Below are positions 34,195-43,402 of a stretch of DNA of 53,100 nt, piece by piece. The first letter of the stretch is position 1, and each line of letters starts with the position of its first letter. Under the pieces are notes generated by a model. The model did no database searches, was not told where the DNA came from, and saw only the letters and a list, made by a program, of their open reading frames with translations. Position numbers and translations under genes: made by a program. This stretch comes from Marilutibacter maris (GTDB lineage Bacteria > Pseudomonadota > Gammaproteobacteria > Xanthomonadales > Xanthomonadaceae), in NCBI RefSeq assembly GCF_006546735.2, contig NZ_VICD02000100.1, positions 1-53,100 on the forward strand, in the 5' to 3' direction.

Positions 34195-36678
34195 ATGAGC
34201 AAGAAATCCGCATCCCGCGGCAAATCCAAGAAGAACAAGAAGGCGCCGTCGGCGAAGACGTCGGCGGGCCGCAACACACACAGCGCCGGCGCCAAGTCGG
34301 GCAAGGCCTCCAGGCACGGCGGCAAGAAGACGCCGGCGTGGATGCCGGAACCGCCTCCGCGCGGCTCGCGCCCGCAGCGCCCCGGGCGCGCGGTCGCCCC
34401 GGACCAGGTCCACAGCGGCCGCGATCCGCATGCCGAGCGCGAGGCCGCGCGCTACGCCAACCCGATCGCCAGCCGCGAGATGATCCTCGGCCTGTTGGTC
34501 GCCGCCGACGGCCCAATGACCATCGAGGCAGTGGCCGAGCGCCTGTCGCTGACCGACGAGGAGCGCTTCGACGCGCTCACCGCGCGGCTGCGGGCAATGG
34601 TCCGCGACGGCCAGCTGCTGCAGAACCGCAAGGGCGCCTATGCGCCGGCCGAGCAGATGGACCTGGTGCCGGGCGTGGTGATCGCCAATCCCGACGGCTT
34701 CGGCTTCCTGCGCCCGGATGCGGGCGGCGACGACCTGTTCCTGCCGCCGTTCGAGATGCGCAAGGCGATGCACGGCGACCGGGTGATGGCCAGCGTGACC
34801 GGCATGGACCGGCGCGGTCGCCGCGAAGGCGCCATCGTCGAGGTGCTCGAGCGTCGGCTCAACCGGCTGATCGGCCGCTTCACCGAGGAAGTCGGCATCA
34901 CCTACGTGGTGCCGGACGATCCGCGCATCCAGCGCAACGTGATGATCCCGTCCGACGCCCGCGGCGACGCCCGGCCGGGCCAGTTGGTGGTGGCCGAGAT
35001 CACCCAGCCGGCCGACGCGCGACGCCCGCCGATCGGGCGCATCCTGACCGTGCTCGGCGAGCGCCTGACCGCCTCGCTGGCGGTGCAGGCGGCGCTGCAT
35101 GCGCACGAGATTCCGCACGAGTTCCCGCAGGCGGCGCTCGACGAGGCGGCGAACGTGCCGCTGGAGGTCGACCCGCAGGTCGCCGCCAGGCGCGAGGACA
35201 TCCGCGACCTGCCGCTGGTGACGATCGACGGCGAGGATGCCAAGGACTTCGACGACGCGGTGTGGTGCGAACCCAACCGCGACGGGTTCCGGTTGCTGGT
35301 CGCGATCGCCGACGTTTCCCACTACGTGCGTCCGGGCACGCCGCTGGACGAGGAGGCGCAGCTGCGCGCGACCTCGGTCTACTTCCCCGGTTTCGTGGTG
35401 CCGATGCTGCCGGAGACGCTGTCCAACGGCATCTGTTCGCTCAAGCCCAAGGTCGACCGGCTGTGCTTCGTCTGCGACATGCAGGTGAACCGCGACGGCG
35501 AGGTCGTCGAGTCGCGCTTCTACGAGGCGGTGATGCATTCGCATGCGCGCCTGACCTATACCCAGGTCTGGAACGCGGTCGGCGAGGGCATTCCGGAGGA
35601 CGACCGTGCCGACGCCCTGGCGGCGGTCGGCGAGCTGTTGCCGCAGGTGCAGCGCCTGCACCAGCTGTACCGGATCCTGGCGAAGGCGCGCGAGCGTCGC
35701 GGCGCGATCGAGTTCGAGAGCGGCGAGGTCCGCTTCGTGCTGGACAACACCGGCGAGGTGGTCCAGGCCGGCATGCTCCAGCGCAACGACGCGCACAAGC
35801 TGATCGAGGAATGCATGATCGCGGCCAACGTCGAGGCGGCGCGCTTCCTGCTTGCCCGCGAGGTGCCGGCGCCGTACCGCGTCCACGAGCGTCCGCCGGA
35901 GCAGAAGTACGCCGATCTGGAGGAGTTCCTGAAGGAGTTCAAGCTTCGCCTGCCGCCGTGGGCGAAGGTGCAGCCGCGCGACTTCACCCACCTGTTGAAG
36001 AAGGTCCGCGAGCGTCCGGACGCGGCGCTGATCGAGTCGGTGCTGCTGCGCAGCCAGAGTCTGGCGGTGTACGCGCCGGACAACAGCGGCCACTTCGGAC
36101 TGGCGCTGGACGCCTATGCGCACTTCACCTCGCCGATCCGGCGCTACCCGGACCTGATGGTGCACCGTGCGATCAAGCACGTGCTGTCGGGCGCGAAGGC
36201 GGAGAAGTTCGTCTATTCGCCGAGCCAGATGGCGGCGTTGTCGCTGCAGTGTTCGGAGCGCTCGCGCCGTGCCGACGAAGCCCAGCGCGAGGTCGACGAG
36301 CGCTACCGCGCCGCGTGGATGGAGCAGCATGTCGGCGGCGAGTTCAGCGGCGTGATCAGCGGGGTCACCAGCTTCGGTCTGTTCGTCGAGCTGGACGAGT
36401 CGAAGGTCAACGGCCTGGTCCACGTGACCCAGTTGCCGAACGACTATTACCACTTCGATCCGATCCGCAAGACCCTGACCGGCGAGCGCTCCAGCCGCGA
36501 GTTCCGTCTCGGCGACCGGGTCGATATCGTGGTGATGAAGGCCAGCGTCGAGGACCGCAAGATCGACTTCAGGCTGGTCGAGGGGCGCCGCGACGAGAAC
36601 GGCGACGTCCACGCGTCCGGAGTCAGGCCGCCACCGCCGCGCGGCAAGCCGGCGCGGCGACGGAAGCAGAAGTACTGA
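34195..36678 (+). CDS. rnr: Ribonuclease R
   Basis: Processive 3'-5' exoribonuclease that degrades structured RNA. 827 residues with the full RNase R order. There is a Lys-rich N-terminus (KKSASRGKSKKNKK), a winged-helix domain (ANPIASREMILGLLVAADGP), and cold-shock domains (GVVIANPDGFGFLRPD). The RNB catalytic domain contains DGEDAKDFDDAVWCE, with the acidic cluster that binds magnesium. A C-terminal S1 domain (FSGVISGVTSFGLFVELDES) and a basic tail (GKPARRRKQKY) follow. No Shine-Dalgarno sequence is visible before ATG 34195. It is followed by rlmB, the usual partner. Confidence 0.97.
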   Translation: MSKKSASRGKSKKNKKAPSAKTSAGRNTHSAGAKSGKASRHGGKKTPAWMPEPPPRGSRPQRPGRAVAPDQVHSGRDPHAEREAARYANPIASREMILGLLVAADGPMTIEAVAERLSLTDEERFDALTARLRAMVRDGQLLQNRKGAYAPAEQMDLVPGVVIANPDGFGFLRPDAGGDDLFLPPFEMRKAMHGDRVMASVTGMDRRGRREGAIVEVLERRLNRLIGRFTEEVGITYVVPDDPRIQRNVMIPSDARGDARPGQLVVAEITQPADARRPPIGRILTVLGERLTASLAVQAALHAHEIPHEFPQAALDEAANVPLEVDPQVAARREDIRDLPLVTIDGEDAKDFDDAVWCEPNRDGFRLLVAIADVSHYVRPGTPLDEEAQLRATSVYFPGFVVPMLPETLSNGICSLKPKVDRLCFVCDMQVNRDGEVVESRFYEAVMHSHARLTYTQVWNAVGEGIPEDDRADALAAVGELLPQVQRLHQLYRILAKARERRGAIEFESGEVRFVLDNTGEVVQAGMLQRNDAHKLIEECMIAANVEAARFLLAREVPAPYRVHERPPEQKYADLEEFLKEFKLRLPPWAKVQPRDFTHLLKKVRERPDAALIESVLLRSQSLAVYAPDNSGHFGLALDAYAHFTSPIRRYPDLMVHRAIKHVLSGAKAEKFVYSPSQMAALSLQCSERSRRADEAQREVDERYRAAWMEQHVGGEFSGVISGVTSFGLFVELDESKVNGLVHVTQLPNDYYHFDPIRKTLTGERSSREFRLGDRVDIVVMKASVEDRKIDFRLVEGRRDENGDVHASGVRPPPPRGKPARRRKQKY

Positions 36679-36739
36679 ACGCAAGCCCGGGCCCGCGCGC
36701 TGGCGCGATAATGGCTCCCGTCCCAGTCACGGATCCAGA

Positions 36740-37501
36740 ATGAGCAAGCAGAACCAGTGGGTCGCCGGCATCAATGCGGTGTCGGCCGCGATCGAACACG
36801 ACGCCGAACACGTACGCGAGGTGCTGATCGAAGCCGGCGCCAAGAACCCGCGCCTGGCCGAGATCGAGGCCAATGCCCGCCGCAAGGGCATCGATGTGCG
36901 CCGGGTCGCCCAGCAGGCCCTGGACGGCGTCGCCGGCGGTCTGCGCCACCAGGGCGCGGTCGCCCGCTACGCTGCCGCGCGCAGCTGGAGCGAGAGCGAG
37001 CTGGCCGGCCTGGTCGAGGCCGCGCAGGGGCGCGCGCTGCTGCTGCTGCTCGACGGCGTGCAGGATCCGCACAACCTCGGTGCCTGCCTGCGCAGCGCCG
37101 CCGCCGCCGGCGCGACCGCGGTGGTGATTCCCAAGGACAAGGCGGTGCAGGTCAACGCGACCGTGCGCAAGACCTCGGCCGGCGCCGCCGACCGGATTCC
37201 GGTGGTGACGGTGACCAATCTGGCGCGGACGATGCGCGAGCTGCAGAAGCTCGGCGTGTGGCTGTACGGCCTGGCCGGCGAGGCCGACGGCTCGATCTAC
37301 CGGCTCGACCTGCGCGGCAATGTCGGCCTGGTGATGGGCGGCGAGGGCGACGGCCTGCGCCGGCTGACCCGCGAGAACTGCGACCAGCTGGTCAACATCC
37401 CGATGCCCGGCGCCGATGCCGAGGGCGGGGTGGAGAGCCTGAACGTGTCGGTGGCCAGCGGCGTCGCCCTGTTCGAGGCGGTGCGCCAGCGCCAGGGCTG
37501 A
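36740..37501 (+). CDS. rlmB: 23S rRNA (guanosine(2251)-2'-O)-methyltransferase
   Basis: 253-residue SPOUT methyltransferase that modifies G2251 in the ribosomal P loop. N-terminal substrate-binding domain ([20 protein letters not shown]), then the trefoil-knot catalytic domain with [40 protein letters not shown] and [23 protein letters not shown] 36740 follows ggatccaga. A GATAAT box at 36707-36712 suggests its own promoter, though rnr-rlmB are adjacent on the same strand as in E. coli. Confidence 0.95.
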   Translation: MSKQNQWVAGINAVSAAIEHDAEHVREVLIEAGAKNPRLAEIEANARRKGIDVRRVAQQALDGVAGGLRHQGAVARYAAARSWSESELAGLVEAAQGRALLLLLDGVQDPHNLGACLRSAAAAGATAVVIPKDKAVQVNATVRKTSAGAADRIPVVTVTNLARTMRELQKLGVWLYGLAGEADGSIYRLDLRGNVGLVMGGEGDGLRRLTRENCDQLVNIPMPGADAEGGVESLNVSVASGVALFEAVRQRQG

Positions 37502-37624
37502 GGCGCCTGTCCGCGCTTGCGGTTGGCACGCTCCCGACCGCGGGCTGAACGTTCATCCCGCGGCAAGCCAGGGCCGCGGCCGCGTGGGAAAATGCTGCCG
37601 TTCGCGGCTTCCGCCGCGGATGGA

Positions 37625-37670
37625 CGCGGGGACGACCCCGCCTCTCCACGATCATCCGGGGACGGCCCCT
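37625..37670 (+). promoter_or_regulatory. Guanidine-II (mini-ykkC) riboswitch
   Basis: Two short hairpins with ACGR loops: gcgggg-ACGA-ccccgc (37626-37641) and gggg-ACGG-cccc (37658-37669), 16 bases apart. This is the defining architecture of the guanidine-II class. In known members the two loops each bind guanidinium and kiss, which frees the ribosome site. Here the second hairpin ends 6 bases before GGGAG (37676-37680) and 19 bases before the sugE/gdx ATG. Confidence 0.93.
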
Positions 37671-37688
37671 CTCATGGGAGTCTCCGTC

Positions 37689-38006
37689 ATGTCCTGGATC
37701 ATCCTCATCGTCGCCGGCCTGTTCGAGATCGGCTGGGCGATCGGTCTGAAGTACACCGAAGGGTTCACCCGCCTGTGGCCGTCGGTCGGCACGGTCGCCG
37801 CGATGGCGATCAGCGTCGGCCTGCTCGGCGTGGCGATGAAGTCGTTGCCGGTCGGCACCGCCTATGCGGTCTGGGTCGGCGTTGGCGCGGTCGGCACCGT
37901 CATTCTCGGCATCGTGCTGTTCGACGAGCCGCTGAACCTGTTGCGCGCGGCCAGCGTGCTGTTGATCGTCGCCGGTCTGGTCGGGCTGAAGCTGGCGACG
38001 CCCTGA
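37689..38006 (+). CDS. sugE: Guanidinium exporter (SugE/Gdx, SMR family)
   Basis: 105 residues, four membrane helices, small multidrug resistance fold; exports guanidinium in exchange for protons as a dual-topology dimer. Begins [20 protein letters not shown] with the essential membrane Glu (Glu13), followed by [15 protein letters not shown], which is Gdx-like rather than EmrE-like. ATG 37689 has GGGAG 8 bases upstream. A guanidine-II riboswitch in the leader confirms the substrate class; this gene is also called gdx. Confidence 0.95.
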   Translation: MSWIILIVAGLFEIGWAIGLKYTEGFTRLWPSVGTVAAMAISVGLLGVAMKSLPVGTAYAVWVGVGAVGTVILGIVLFDEPLNLLRAASVLLIVAGLVGLKLATP

Positions 38007-38032
38007 GCGGTGGTCGCCCGCGGCTTTGGCCC

Positions 38033-38695
38033 TCAGCGCGGCGCCTGCGGCCAGGCGTTGACGATCTTGCAGAACAACTGCGCGGTGCGCTCGGTGTCGT
38101 AGACCGCCGAGTGCGCCTCGTCGCTGTTCCAGTCCAGCCCGGCCGCCTGCACCGCCCGCGCCAGCACGGTCTGGCCATAGGCGACGCCGGCCAGGGTCAC
38201 GGTATCGAACACGCTGAAAGGGTGGAACGGATTGCGCTTGTGGTTGCAGCGCGCGACCGCGGCGTTGAGGAAGTTCAGGTCGAAGTGGGCGTTGTGGCCG
38301 ACCAGGATCGCGCGCTGGCAGCCGTGCTTCTTGACCGCGGCGCGTACCGGCGCGAACACCCGCTCCAGCGCCGGTCGCTCGGGCAGGGCGTCGCGGAACG
38401 GATGGTCGATGTCGATCCCGGTCACTTCCAGCGACTTGGGGTCGATCTCGGTGCCGGCGGCCGGAACCACGTGGCTGCCGGTCACCTCGCCCACGCACAG
38501 CTGGCCGTCGTCGTCGACGTCGACCGGTGCGACCGCGATTTCCAGCAGGGCGTGGCGGTTCCAGTCGAAGCCGCCGGTCTCGACATCGACGATCACCGGC
38601 AGGTAGCCGCGGAAGCGCGTGGACAAGGGCGAGAGGGCGGCCGCCTTGGCGCCGGTGGGGCGCACCGCGGCGGCGATTTCGCGGGGGATATGCAT
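38033..38695 (-). CDS. rnt: Ribonuclease T
   Basis: 220-residue DEDDh exonuclease that trims tRNA and stable RNA 3' ends. Exo I motif [20 protein letters not shown] (catalytic Asp and Glu), exo [18 protein letters not shown], and exo III with [15 protein letters not shown] (His and Asp). ATG 38695 begins [17 protein letters not shown]. It is convergent with sugE (26 bases). Confidence 0.94.
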   Translation of the reverse strand: MHIPREIAAAVRPTGAKAAALSPLSTRFRGYLPVIVDVETGGFDWNRHALLEIAVAPVDVDDDGQLCVGEVTGSHVVPAAGTEIDPKSLEVTGIDIDHPFRDALPERPALERVFAPVRAAVKKHGCQRAILVGHNAHFDLNFLNAAVARCNHKRNPFHPFSVFDTVTLAGVAYGQTVLARAVQAAGLDWNSDEAHSAVYDTERTAQLFCKIVNAWPQAPR

Positions 38696-38861
38696 GGCGA
38701 AAGCGTAGCAGACCCGTATGCCGGAACCGACCGCGGGCGGGAGGTGCGAGGGTGGCGCCGACACTCTGGATCGCGAAGGCCGGCGGTCCGGCGAAGGCTG
38801 GCCGTCCCGCGCGCGCTCTGGCAGGGTGTCGGCCCCGGATGCATGCGATACGGAGCGATTG

Positions 38862-39209
38862 GTGAGGATTCTTGCGGCGGTCCTGATGGCTTTGTTCCTG
38901 GCCGGCGCTTCGGCGGCCGCCGAGCCCGATCTCGAAGCCCTGATCTGGAACGGAAAGGCTGAGCAGGCGATCCAGCTGCTGGAGGCGCGACCGGATCTGG
39001 TCAATGCGAGGCTGGGCGGTTTCACGCCCCTGCATCTGGCCGGCATGGTCAACAACGTCGGGGTCGCGAAGTATCTGCTGGCCCACGATGTGGAGGTCGA
39101 CGCGCGCGACTTCGAAGGCTATTCCGCCCTGGTCCGGGCCCGGGCCAACGGCAATCTGGAAATCGCCGACCTGATCGTCGCCCATGGCGGCACGGAGCTG
39201 CGGCCCTGA
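38862..39209 (+). CDS. Small exported ankyrin-repeat protein
   Basis: 115 residues from GTG 38862 (GGAG six bases upstream). Signal peptide about 1-19 ([19 protein letters not shown]). Roughly three ankyrin repeats fill the remainder ([20 protein letters not shown], then [20 protein letters not shown]). Probably periplasmic. Small periplasmic ankyrin proteins accompany catalases or phosphatases in some bacteria, but no such partner is next to it; function unknown. Confidence 0.82.
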   Translation: MRILAAVLMALFLAGASAAAEPDLEALIWNGKAEQAIQLLEARPDLVNARLGGFTPLHLAGMVNNVGVAKYLLAHDVEVDARDFEGYSALVRARANGNLEIADLIVAHGGTELRP

Positions 39210-39268
39210 GCCGGGCCTCCACGCGGGGGCGGGCCTGTCGGATCCTGTGATCCGCGCGTCGGCGGCGC

Positions 39269-40060
39269 TCAGCCGGCCGGCATCGTGCCCAGCAGCACCG
39301 AGCTGGCGCGCATCTGTTGCAGCAGGGCCAGGCCCTGGGCGATGAATGGCGGGTCGGCCGCGACACCGGCCTCGTCGGCGAGCGCCTGCAGCAGGAGGCG
39401 GCCGCTGGGGCGGGGCGAGGCGTCGGCGGCCTCGCCCACCCGCTCGACCAAGCGGTAGGTCAGCGGGCTCAGTTCGGAGAAGCGGACCCGGCCGTCGGGT
39501 TCGCGCCGCAGCATCAGCAGGGTCGGCGTCTGGGGCGCCTGTCGCGGCAGATGGTCGGGACCGAGCCGGTGCACCGGCCACTGGTAGGCCAGTGGCCAGG
39601 CCAGCGGCGACAGCACCGGGCAGGCCTCGAGCAGGTCGCCGCCCGGATCGGCGTCGACATCCTCGATGCGGGCCTCGGAGATCTGCAGCGCCAGCTCGAC
39701 CCACTCGTAGTGGGCCAGTTCGGCCAGCCAGTCCGGCCCCAGTCCGGGCTGCGCCTCGACAAAGCGCAGGAACTCGCGCGCGACCTCCGGGAACAGCGGG
39801 GTCTGGCAGCGGTGGTCGCGATAGAACCGACGCACCAACGCCGGCCATTCGTCGCCGAAGATCCTGCGGATCACCGGGAAGTTGCCGGCCAGCAGGCTCT
39901 CGATGTTGTTGAACAGCAGTTCGCGGTAGACCGCGAGCCGGCGCGGCTCGATGTCCGGCGCCGGCTGGCCGTCCGGGTCGCGCAGGTAGCGGGTCAGCTC
40001 GAACTGCTGCGCGCGCAGGCGCGGCGGCGCGGGACCGGGGGAGGTGTGCGCGTCAGGCAT
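39269..40060 (-). CDS. DUF2063 protein, partner of a DUF692 peptide-modifying enzyme (HvfC-like)
   Basis: 263 residues. N-terminal DUF2063 domain ([20 protein letters not shown], then [40 protein letters not shown]), the winged-helix-like recognition partner of MNIO (DUF692) enzymes. The C-terminal part ([12 protein letters not shown]...[10 protein letters not shown]) matches the partner-protein layout. ATG 40060 overlaps the DUF692 stop by 8 bases. In studied systems this protein guides the precursor peptide to the enzyme. No DoxX-type membrane gene (HvfD/BufD) follows in this window. Confidence 0.88.
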   Translation of the reverse strand: MPDAHTSPGPAPPRLRAQQFELTRYLRDPDGQPAPDIEPRRLAVYRELLFNNIESLLAGNFPVIRRIFGDEWPALVRRFYRDHRCQTPLFPEVAREFLRFVEAQPGLGPDWLAELAHYEWVELALQISEARIEDVDADPGGDLLEACPVLSPLAWPLAYQWPVHRLGPDHLPRQAPQTPTLLMLRREPDGRVRFSELSPLTYRLVERVGEAADASPRPSGRLLLQALADEAGVAADPPFIAQGLALLQQMRASSVLLGTMPAG

Positions 40061-40910
40061 GGGCGTGCCTGGGCCGGACATCGCGGTTGGTCGCGAGAAT
40101 GCCCCGCACCGTGTCCAGCTCGCCGAGCAGTTCGGCGAACGGAGGGAAGTTGAAGTCGCGTTCCAGCAGGGTCGGGCGCGGGCCGAAACGGCGGCAGGCC
40201 TCGCCCAGCAGCGACCAGACCGCGTCCTTGACCGCCGCGCCGTGGGTGTCGACCTTGAGGTCGTCGGCTTCGTCGAAGTGGCCGGCGACATGGATGCAGG
40301 CGATCCGCTCGCCGGGCATCGCGGCGAGGAAGGCGCTGGCGTCGTAGCGGTGGTTGATCGCGTTGACGTAGATGTTGTTGACGTCCAGCAGCAGGTCGCA
40401 GTCGGCCTCGGCCAGCACCGCGTTGATGAAGGCGGCCTCGTCCATGCCCTGGTGCGGGGCGGCGTAGTAGGACACGTTCTCGACCGCGATCCGGCGACCG
40501 AGGATGTCCTGGGTCTGGCGGATGCGCGCGGCGACGTGATGCACCGCTTCGTCGGTGAACGGGATCGGCAGCAGGTCGTAGAGCTGTCCGTCGTCGCTGC
40601 AGTAGCTCAGGTGCTCGCTGTACAGCGGTACCCGGTGGCGGTCGAGGAAGCGGCGGACGCGGCCGAGGAAGGTCTCGTCCAGCGGCGCGCAGCCGCCCAG
40701 CGACAGCGACAGCCCATGGCAGGTCAGCGGGTGGCGGGCGCTGAGCGTTTCCAGCGCCTCGCCAAGAAGGCCACCCACCCCGATCCAGTTTTCAGGAGCG
40801 CATTCGAGGAAGTCGAAGGCATCCGCGGACGCGGTCCGCAGCGGGTCCAGCAGGGCCCGCCGCAGGCCGAGGCCGACGGCGTCGGAGCGAAGGGGTGGGT
40901 GGCCGGTCAT
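40053..40910 (-). CDS. DUF692 multinuclear non-heme iron oxidative enzyme (HvfB/BufB-like)
   Basis: 285-residue TIM-barrel enzyme that modifies cysteines of a ribosomally made peptide. Metal-ligand motifs are intact: [57 protein letters not shown] and LLERDFNFP. Begins with the family-typical [12 protein letters not shown] and [14 protein letters not shown]. In Haemophilus and Caulobacter relatives these enzymes convert EGKCG-motif cysteines to thiooxazoles, giving copper-binding peptides. The precursor encoded 60 bases upstream has such motifs, so the same chemistry is expected. Confidence 0.93.
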   Translation of the reverse strand: MTGHPPLRSDAVGLGLRRALLDPLRTASADAFDFLECAPENWIGVGGLLGEALETLSARHPLTCHGLSLSLGGCAPLDETFLGRVRRFLDRHRVPLYSEHLSYCSDDGQLYDLLPIPFTDEAVHHVAARIRQTQDILGRRIAVENVSYYAAPHQGMDEAAFINAVLAEADCDLLLDVNNIYVNAINHRYDASAFLAAMPGERIACIHVAGHFDEADDLKVDTHGAAVKDAVWSLLGEACRRFGPRPTLLERDFNFPPFAELLGELDTVRGILATNRDVRPRHAHA

Positions 40911-40970
40911 GCGACGGTTCTCACTGCAGGGTCAGCACATGGAGGTGCGGGGCCATGCGGTGGGCTGGCA

Positions 40971-41405
40971 TCAGGCCATGCCGCCGCACTTGCCTTCGCC
41001 GCACTTGCCCTCGGCGCCCTTGTCGCCGCCGCAGCTGCCTTCGGCACCCTTGTCGGCGCCGCAGGAGCCTTCGTGGCCGGCCTTCAGCTCGTCGGCGCTG
41101 ATCTGGCCGTCGCTGTTGCTGTCGTAGCTGGCGAAGCGGCTGGTGTCGCCGTCGTGGGCGGCGCCGAACTCGGCCTGCGAGACCATGCCGTCCTGGTCGG
41201 TGTCCATCTTCTCGACACCGCACTTGCCTTCGCCGCACTTGCCCTCGGCGGCCTTGTCGGCACCGCAGTTGCCTTCGGCGACGGTGGCGCCGAGCAGGTA
41301 GCCGCCGGCGAGATCGTTCATCGCGAACGCCGACGTGGACATCGCCATGCCGCCGATCAGGACGGCGCCCACCGCGAGTGCGACCGGTTTTTTGCTGTTG
41401 CTCAT
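40971..41405 (-). CDS. EGKCG-repeat RiPP precursor with two EF-hands (HvfA/bufferin-like)
   Basis: 144 residues. Signal peptide about 1-28 (ending STSAFA). Seven EGxCG motifs: EGNCG at 44 and EGKCG at 54 and 59; then EGSCG at 112 and 122 and EGKCG at 132 and 137. All seven cysteines of the protein lie in these motifs. Between the two blocks are two canonical EF-hand loops, DTDQDGMVSQAE (68-79) and DSNSDGQISADE (95-106). EGKCG is the core motif modified by DUF692 enzymes, and such an enzyme and its partner follow directly. The product is probably exported and binds copper after modification; calcium binding by the EF-hands is inferred from sequence. Confidence 0.9.
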   Translation of the reverse strand: MSNSKKPVALAVGAVLIGGMAMSTSAFAMNDLAGGYLLGATVAEGNCGADKAAEGKCGEGKCGVEKMDTDQDGMVSQAEFGAAHDGDTSRFASYDSNSDGQISADELKAGHEGSCGADKGAEGSCGGDKGAEGKCGEGKCGGMA

Positions 41406-41616
41406 GTCTTGGTTCCTCTCTCCAGTGAATGGCGCGGGTCATCCGCGCCGGTCGAGTCACGCGGCCGCTGGGCCGCCGGACACTGTGCTGTTACGCAGTC
41501 AGGTGTCGGAGGGTTACACGGCCGGTGTTAGGACCATGCCACGGGCCGGGCGCGGACCCGGTGACGTTTATCGACGATTCATCCAGGCGCGACGAAGCGT
41601 GACCGGCCGCGCAACG

Positions 41617-41641
41617 AAAACGGGCGGCCGAAGCCGCCCGT
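41617..41641 (-). terminator. Terminator of the pst-phoU operon
   Basis: Minus strand: 9-bp perfect stem (acgggcggc/gccgcccgt) with a UUCG tetraloop followed by UUUU, 39 bases after the phoU stop. Confidence 0.92.
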
Positions 41642-41679
41642 CGGAAACCCGCACCGGCGCGAGCCGGTCGCGCCAGCGC

Positions 41680-42390
41680 TCAGGGCGCAGTGGTGGTGTT
41701 GGAGTCGTCGCGCTTCTCGCGCGGCGGCAGCTCGTCGTCGCCCTTGACCAGGAACCAGATGTTCTCGGCGATGTTGGTGGCGTGGTCGCCGATCCGTTCG
41801 ATGTTCTTGGCCATGAACAGGAGGTGGGTGCAGGCGGTGATGCTGCGCGCGTCCTCCATCATGTAGGTCAGCAGTTCGCGGAACAGGCCGGTGTAGGCGA
41901 CATCGATCTCGGCATCGCGCGCGCGGATCCGCTTGGCCGCCTCGATGTCGTTGTCGCGGTAGGCGGCGAGCACGTCGCGGACCTGCTTGACCGCCAGGGT
42001 GCCGAGCGCGTGCAGGCCGGCCACGTGCGGCAGCGCCGGCATCATGTTCAGCGCGGTGGAACGCTTGGCGACGTTGGCGGCGTAGTCGCCGACCCGCTCG
42101 ATGTCGGAGGCGATCCGGATCGCGGCGAGGATCTCGCGCAGGTCGCGGGCCAGCGGGCCGCGCAGCGCGAGCTTCATCACGTCATGACTGATCTCCTGCT
42201 CGAGCGCGTCGATCGCCTCGTCGTTGGCGATGATCCGCTCGGCGGCCTTGTCGTCGCGACGCTCGACCACGTCGAGCGCGGCCTCGAGCTGGGAGGCGGC
42301 CATCTCGCCCATGCGCAGGGTTTCGTCGAGCAGACGCTTCTGCTCTTCGTCGTAGCTCTTGACGATGTGATCGTGCATGTCGGTGCTCAT
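41680..42390 (-). CDS. phoU: Phosphate signalling/transport regulator PhoU
   Basis: 236 residues, two PhoU three-helix repeats with the acidic metal motifs RIASDIERVGDYAANVAK and MAKNIERIGDHATNIAEN. It links the PstSCAB transporter to the PhoR/PhoB sensor system and damps it when phosphate is ample. Last gene of the block, 136 bases after pstB, closed by a strong terminator. The C-terminal tail (DDELPPREKRDDSNTTTAP) is unconserved. Confidence 0.97.
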   Translation of the reverse strand: MSTDMHDHIVKSYDEEQKRLLDETLRMGEMAASQLEAALDVVERRDDKAAERIIANDEAIDALEQEISHDVMKLALRGPLARDLREILAAIRIASDIERVGDYAANVAKRSTALNMMPALPHVAGLHALGTLAVKQVRDVLAAYRDNDIEAAKRIRARDAEIDVAYTGLFRELLTYMMEDARSITACTHLLFMAKNIERIGDHATNIAENIWFLVKGDDELPPREKRDDSNTTTAP

Positions 42391-42526
42391 CTGAGTGGTG
42401 TCCTGGAGAATCGGATCGTTCTGGCCAGGAGGCGGTGGTCGTCCGTGGCATTACCGTTTCGACTTCGGGTCGTCCGGCCCGGCCATCCGTCGCCGGGCGT
42501 TCGACAGGCCGCGTGGGCAGCGTGCC

Positions 42527-43402
42527 TCAGCCGAACCTGCCGGTGATGTAGTCCTCGGTCTGCTGCTTGGTCGGTGCCGAGAATATCTGGTCGGTGGAGC
42601 CGTGTTCGATCAGGTCGCCCAGGTACATGAAGGCGGTGAAGTCGGACACGCGCGCCGCCTGTTGCATGTTGTGGGTGACGATCGCGATGGTGTAATCGAG
42701 CTTCAGCTCCTCGACCAGCTGTTCGATGCGGCTGGTCGAGATCGGGTCCAGCGCCGAGGTCGGCTCGTCGAGCAGCAGCACGTCCGGACGCAGGGCGACC
42801 GCGCGCGCGATGCACAGGCGCTGCTGCTGGCCGCCGGACAGGCCGAGCGCGCTCTGGCCCAGCTTGTCCTTGACCTCGTCCCACAGCGCGCCCTGGCGCA
42901 GCGCCTGCTCGACCCGGTCGTTCATTTCCGACTTCGACAGCTTCTCGTGGTGGCGGATGCCGTAGGCGACGTTCTCGAAGATCGTCATCGGGAACGGCAC
43001 CGGCTTCTGGAACACCATGCCGACCTTGCTGCGCAGCCGGTTCATCGGATAGCGCGGGTCGAGGATGTTCTCGCCGTCCAGCAGCACCTGGCCGCTGGCG
43101 CTGAGTTTGGGGTACAGCGCATAGATGCGGTTGAACACCCGCAGCAGGGTCGACTTGCCGCAGCCGGAAGGGCCGATCAACGCCGTCACCCGCTTCTCGG
43201 GAATGTCCAGGTTGATTCCCTTGAGCGCATGGAAGCGGTCGTAGTGGAAGTCGAGCCCACGCACCGACAGCTTGACCGGCGCGGCTTCGGCCGTGGCGGA
43301 GTCGCGCTGGGGCGTGGCGATGGTGATGCGGGCGTCGTTCATGACCGGGGTCCGGGCAACGGGAGGGACGTTCTGGGTGGGGGCTTGGCTGAGGTCAGTC
43401 AT
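42527..43402 (-). CDS. pstB: Phosphate ABC transporter ATP-binding protein
   Basis: 291 residues. Walker [10 protein letters not shown] at 77-85, signature [14 protein letters not shown], Walker [14 protein letters not shown]. Energises phosphate uptake through PstA/PstC. The N-terminus is about 30 residues longer than E. coli PstB (257). ATG 43402 has AGGA upstream and overlaps the pstA stop by 8 bases; Met21 (43342) is an alternative start. Confidence 0.97.
   Translation of the reverse strand: MTDLSQAPTQNVPPVARTPVMNDARITIATPQRDSATAEAAPVKLSVRGLDFHYDRFHALKGINLDIPEKRVTALIGPSGCGKSTLLRVFNRIYALYPKLSASGQVLLDGENILDPRYPMNRLRSKVGMVFQKPVPFPMTIFENVAYGIRHHEKLSKSEMNDRVEQALRQGALWDEVKDKLGQSALGLSGGQQQRLCIARAVALRPDVLLLDEPTSALDPISTSRIEQLVEELKLDYTIAIVTHNMQQAARVSDFTAFMYLGDLIEHGSTDQIFSAPTKQQTEDYITGRFG

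Noticed and set aside
33499-36684. Long minus-strand frame (about 1,061 codons) opposite rnr
   Set aside because: Antisense artefact; the plus strand encodes complete RNase R with all domains.
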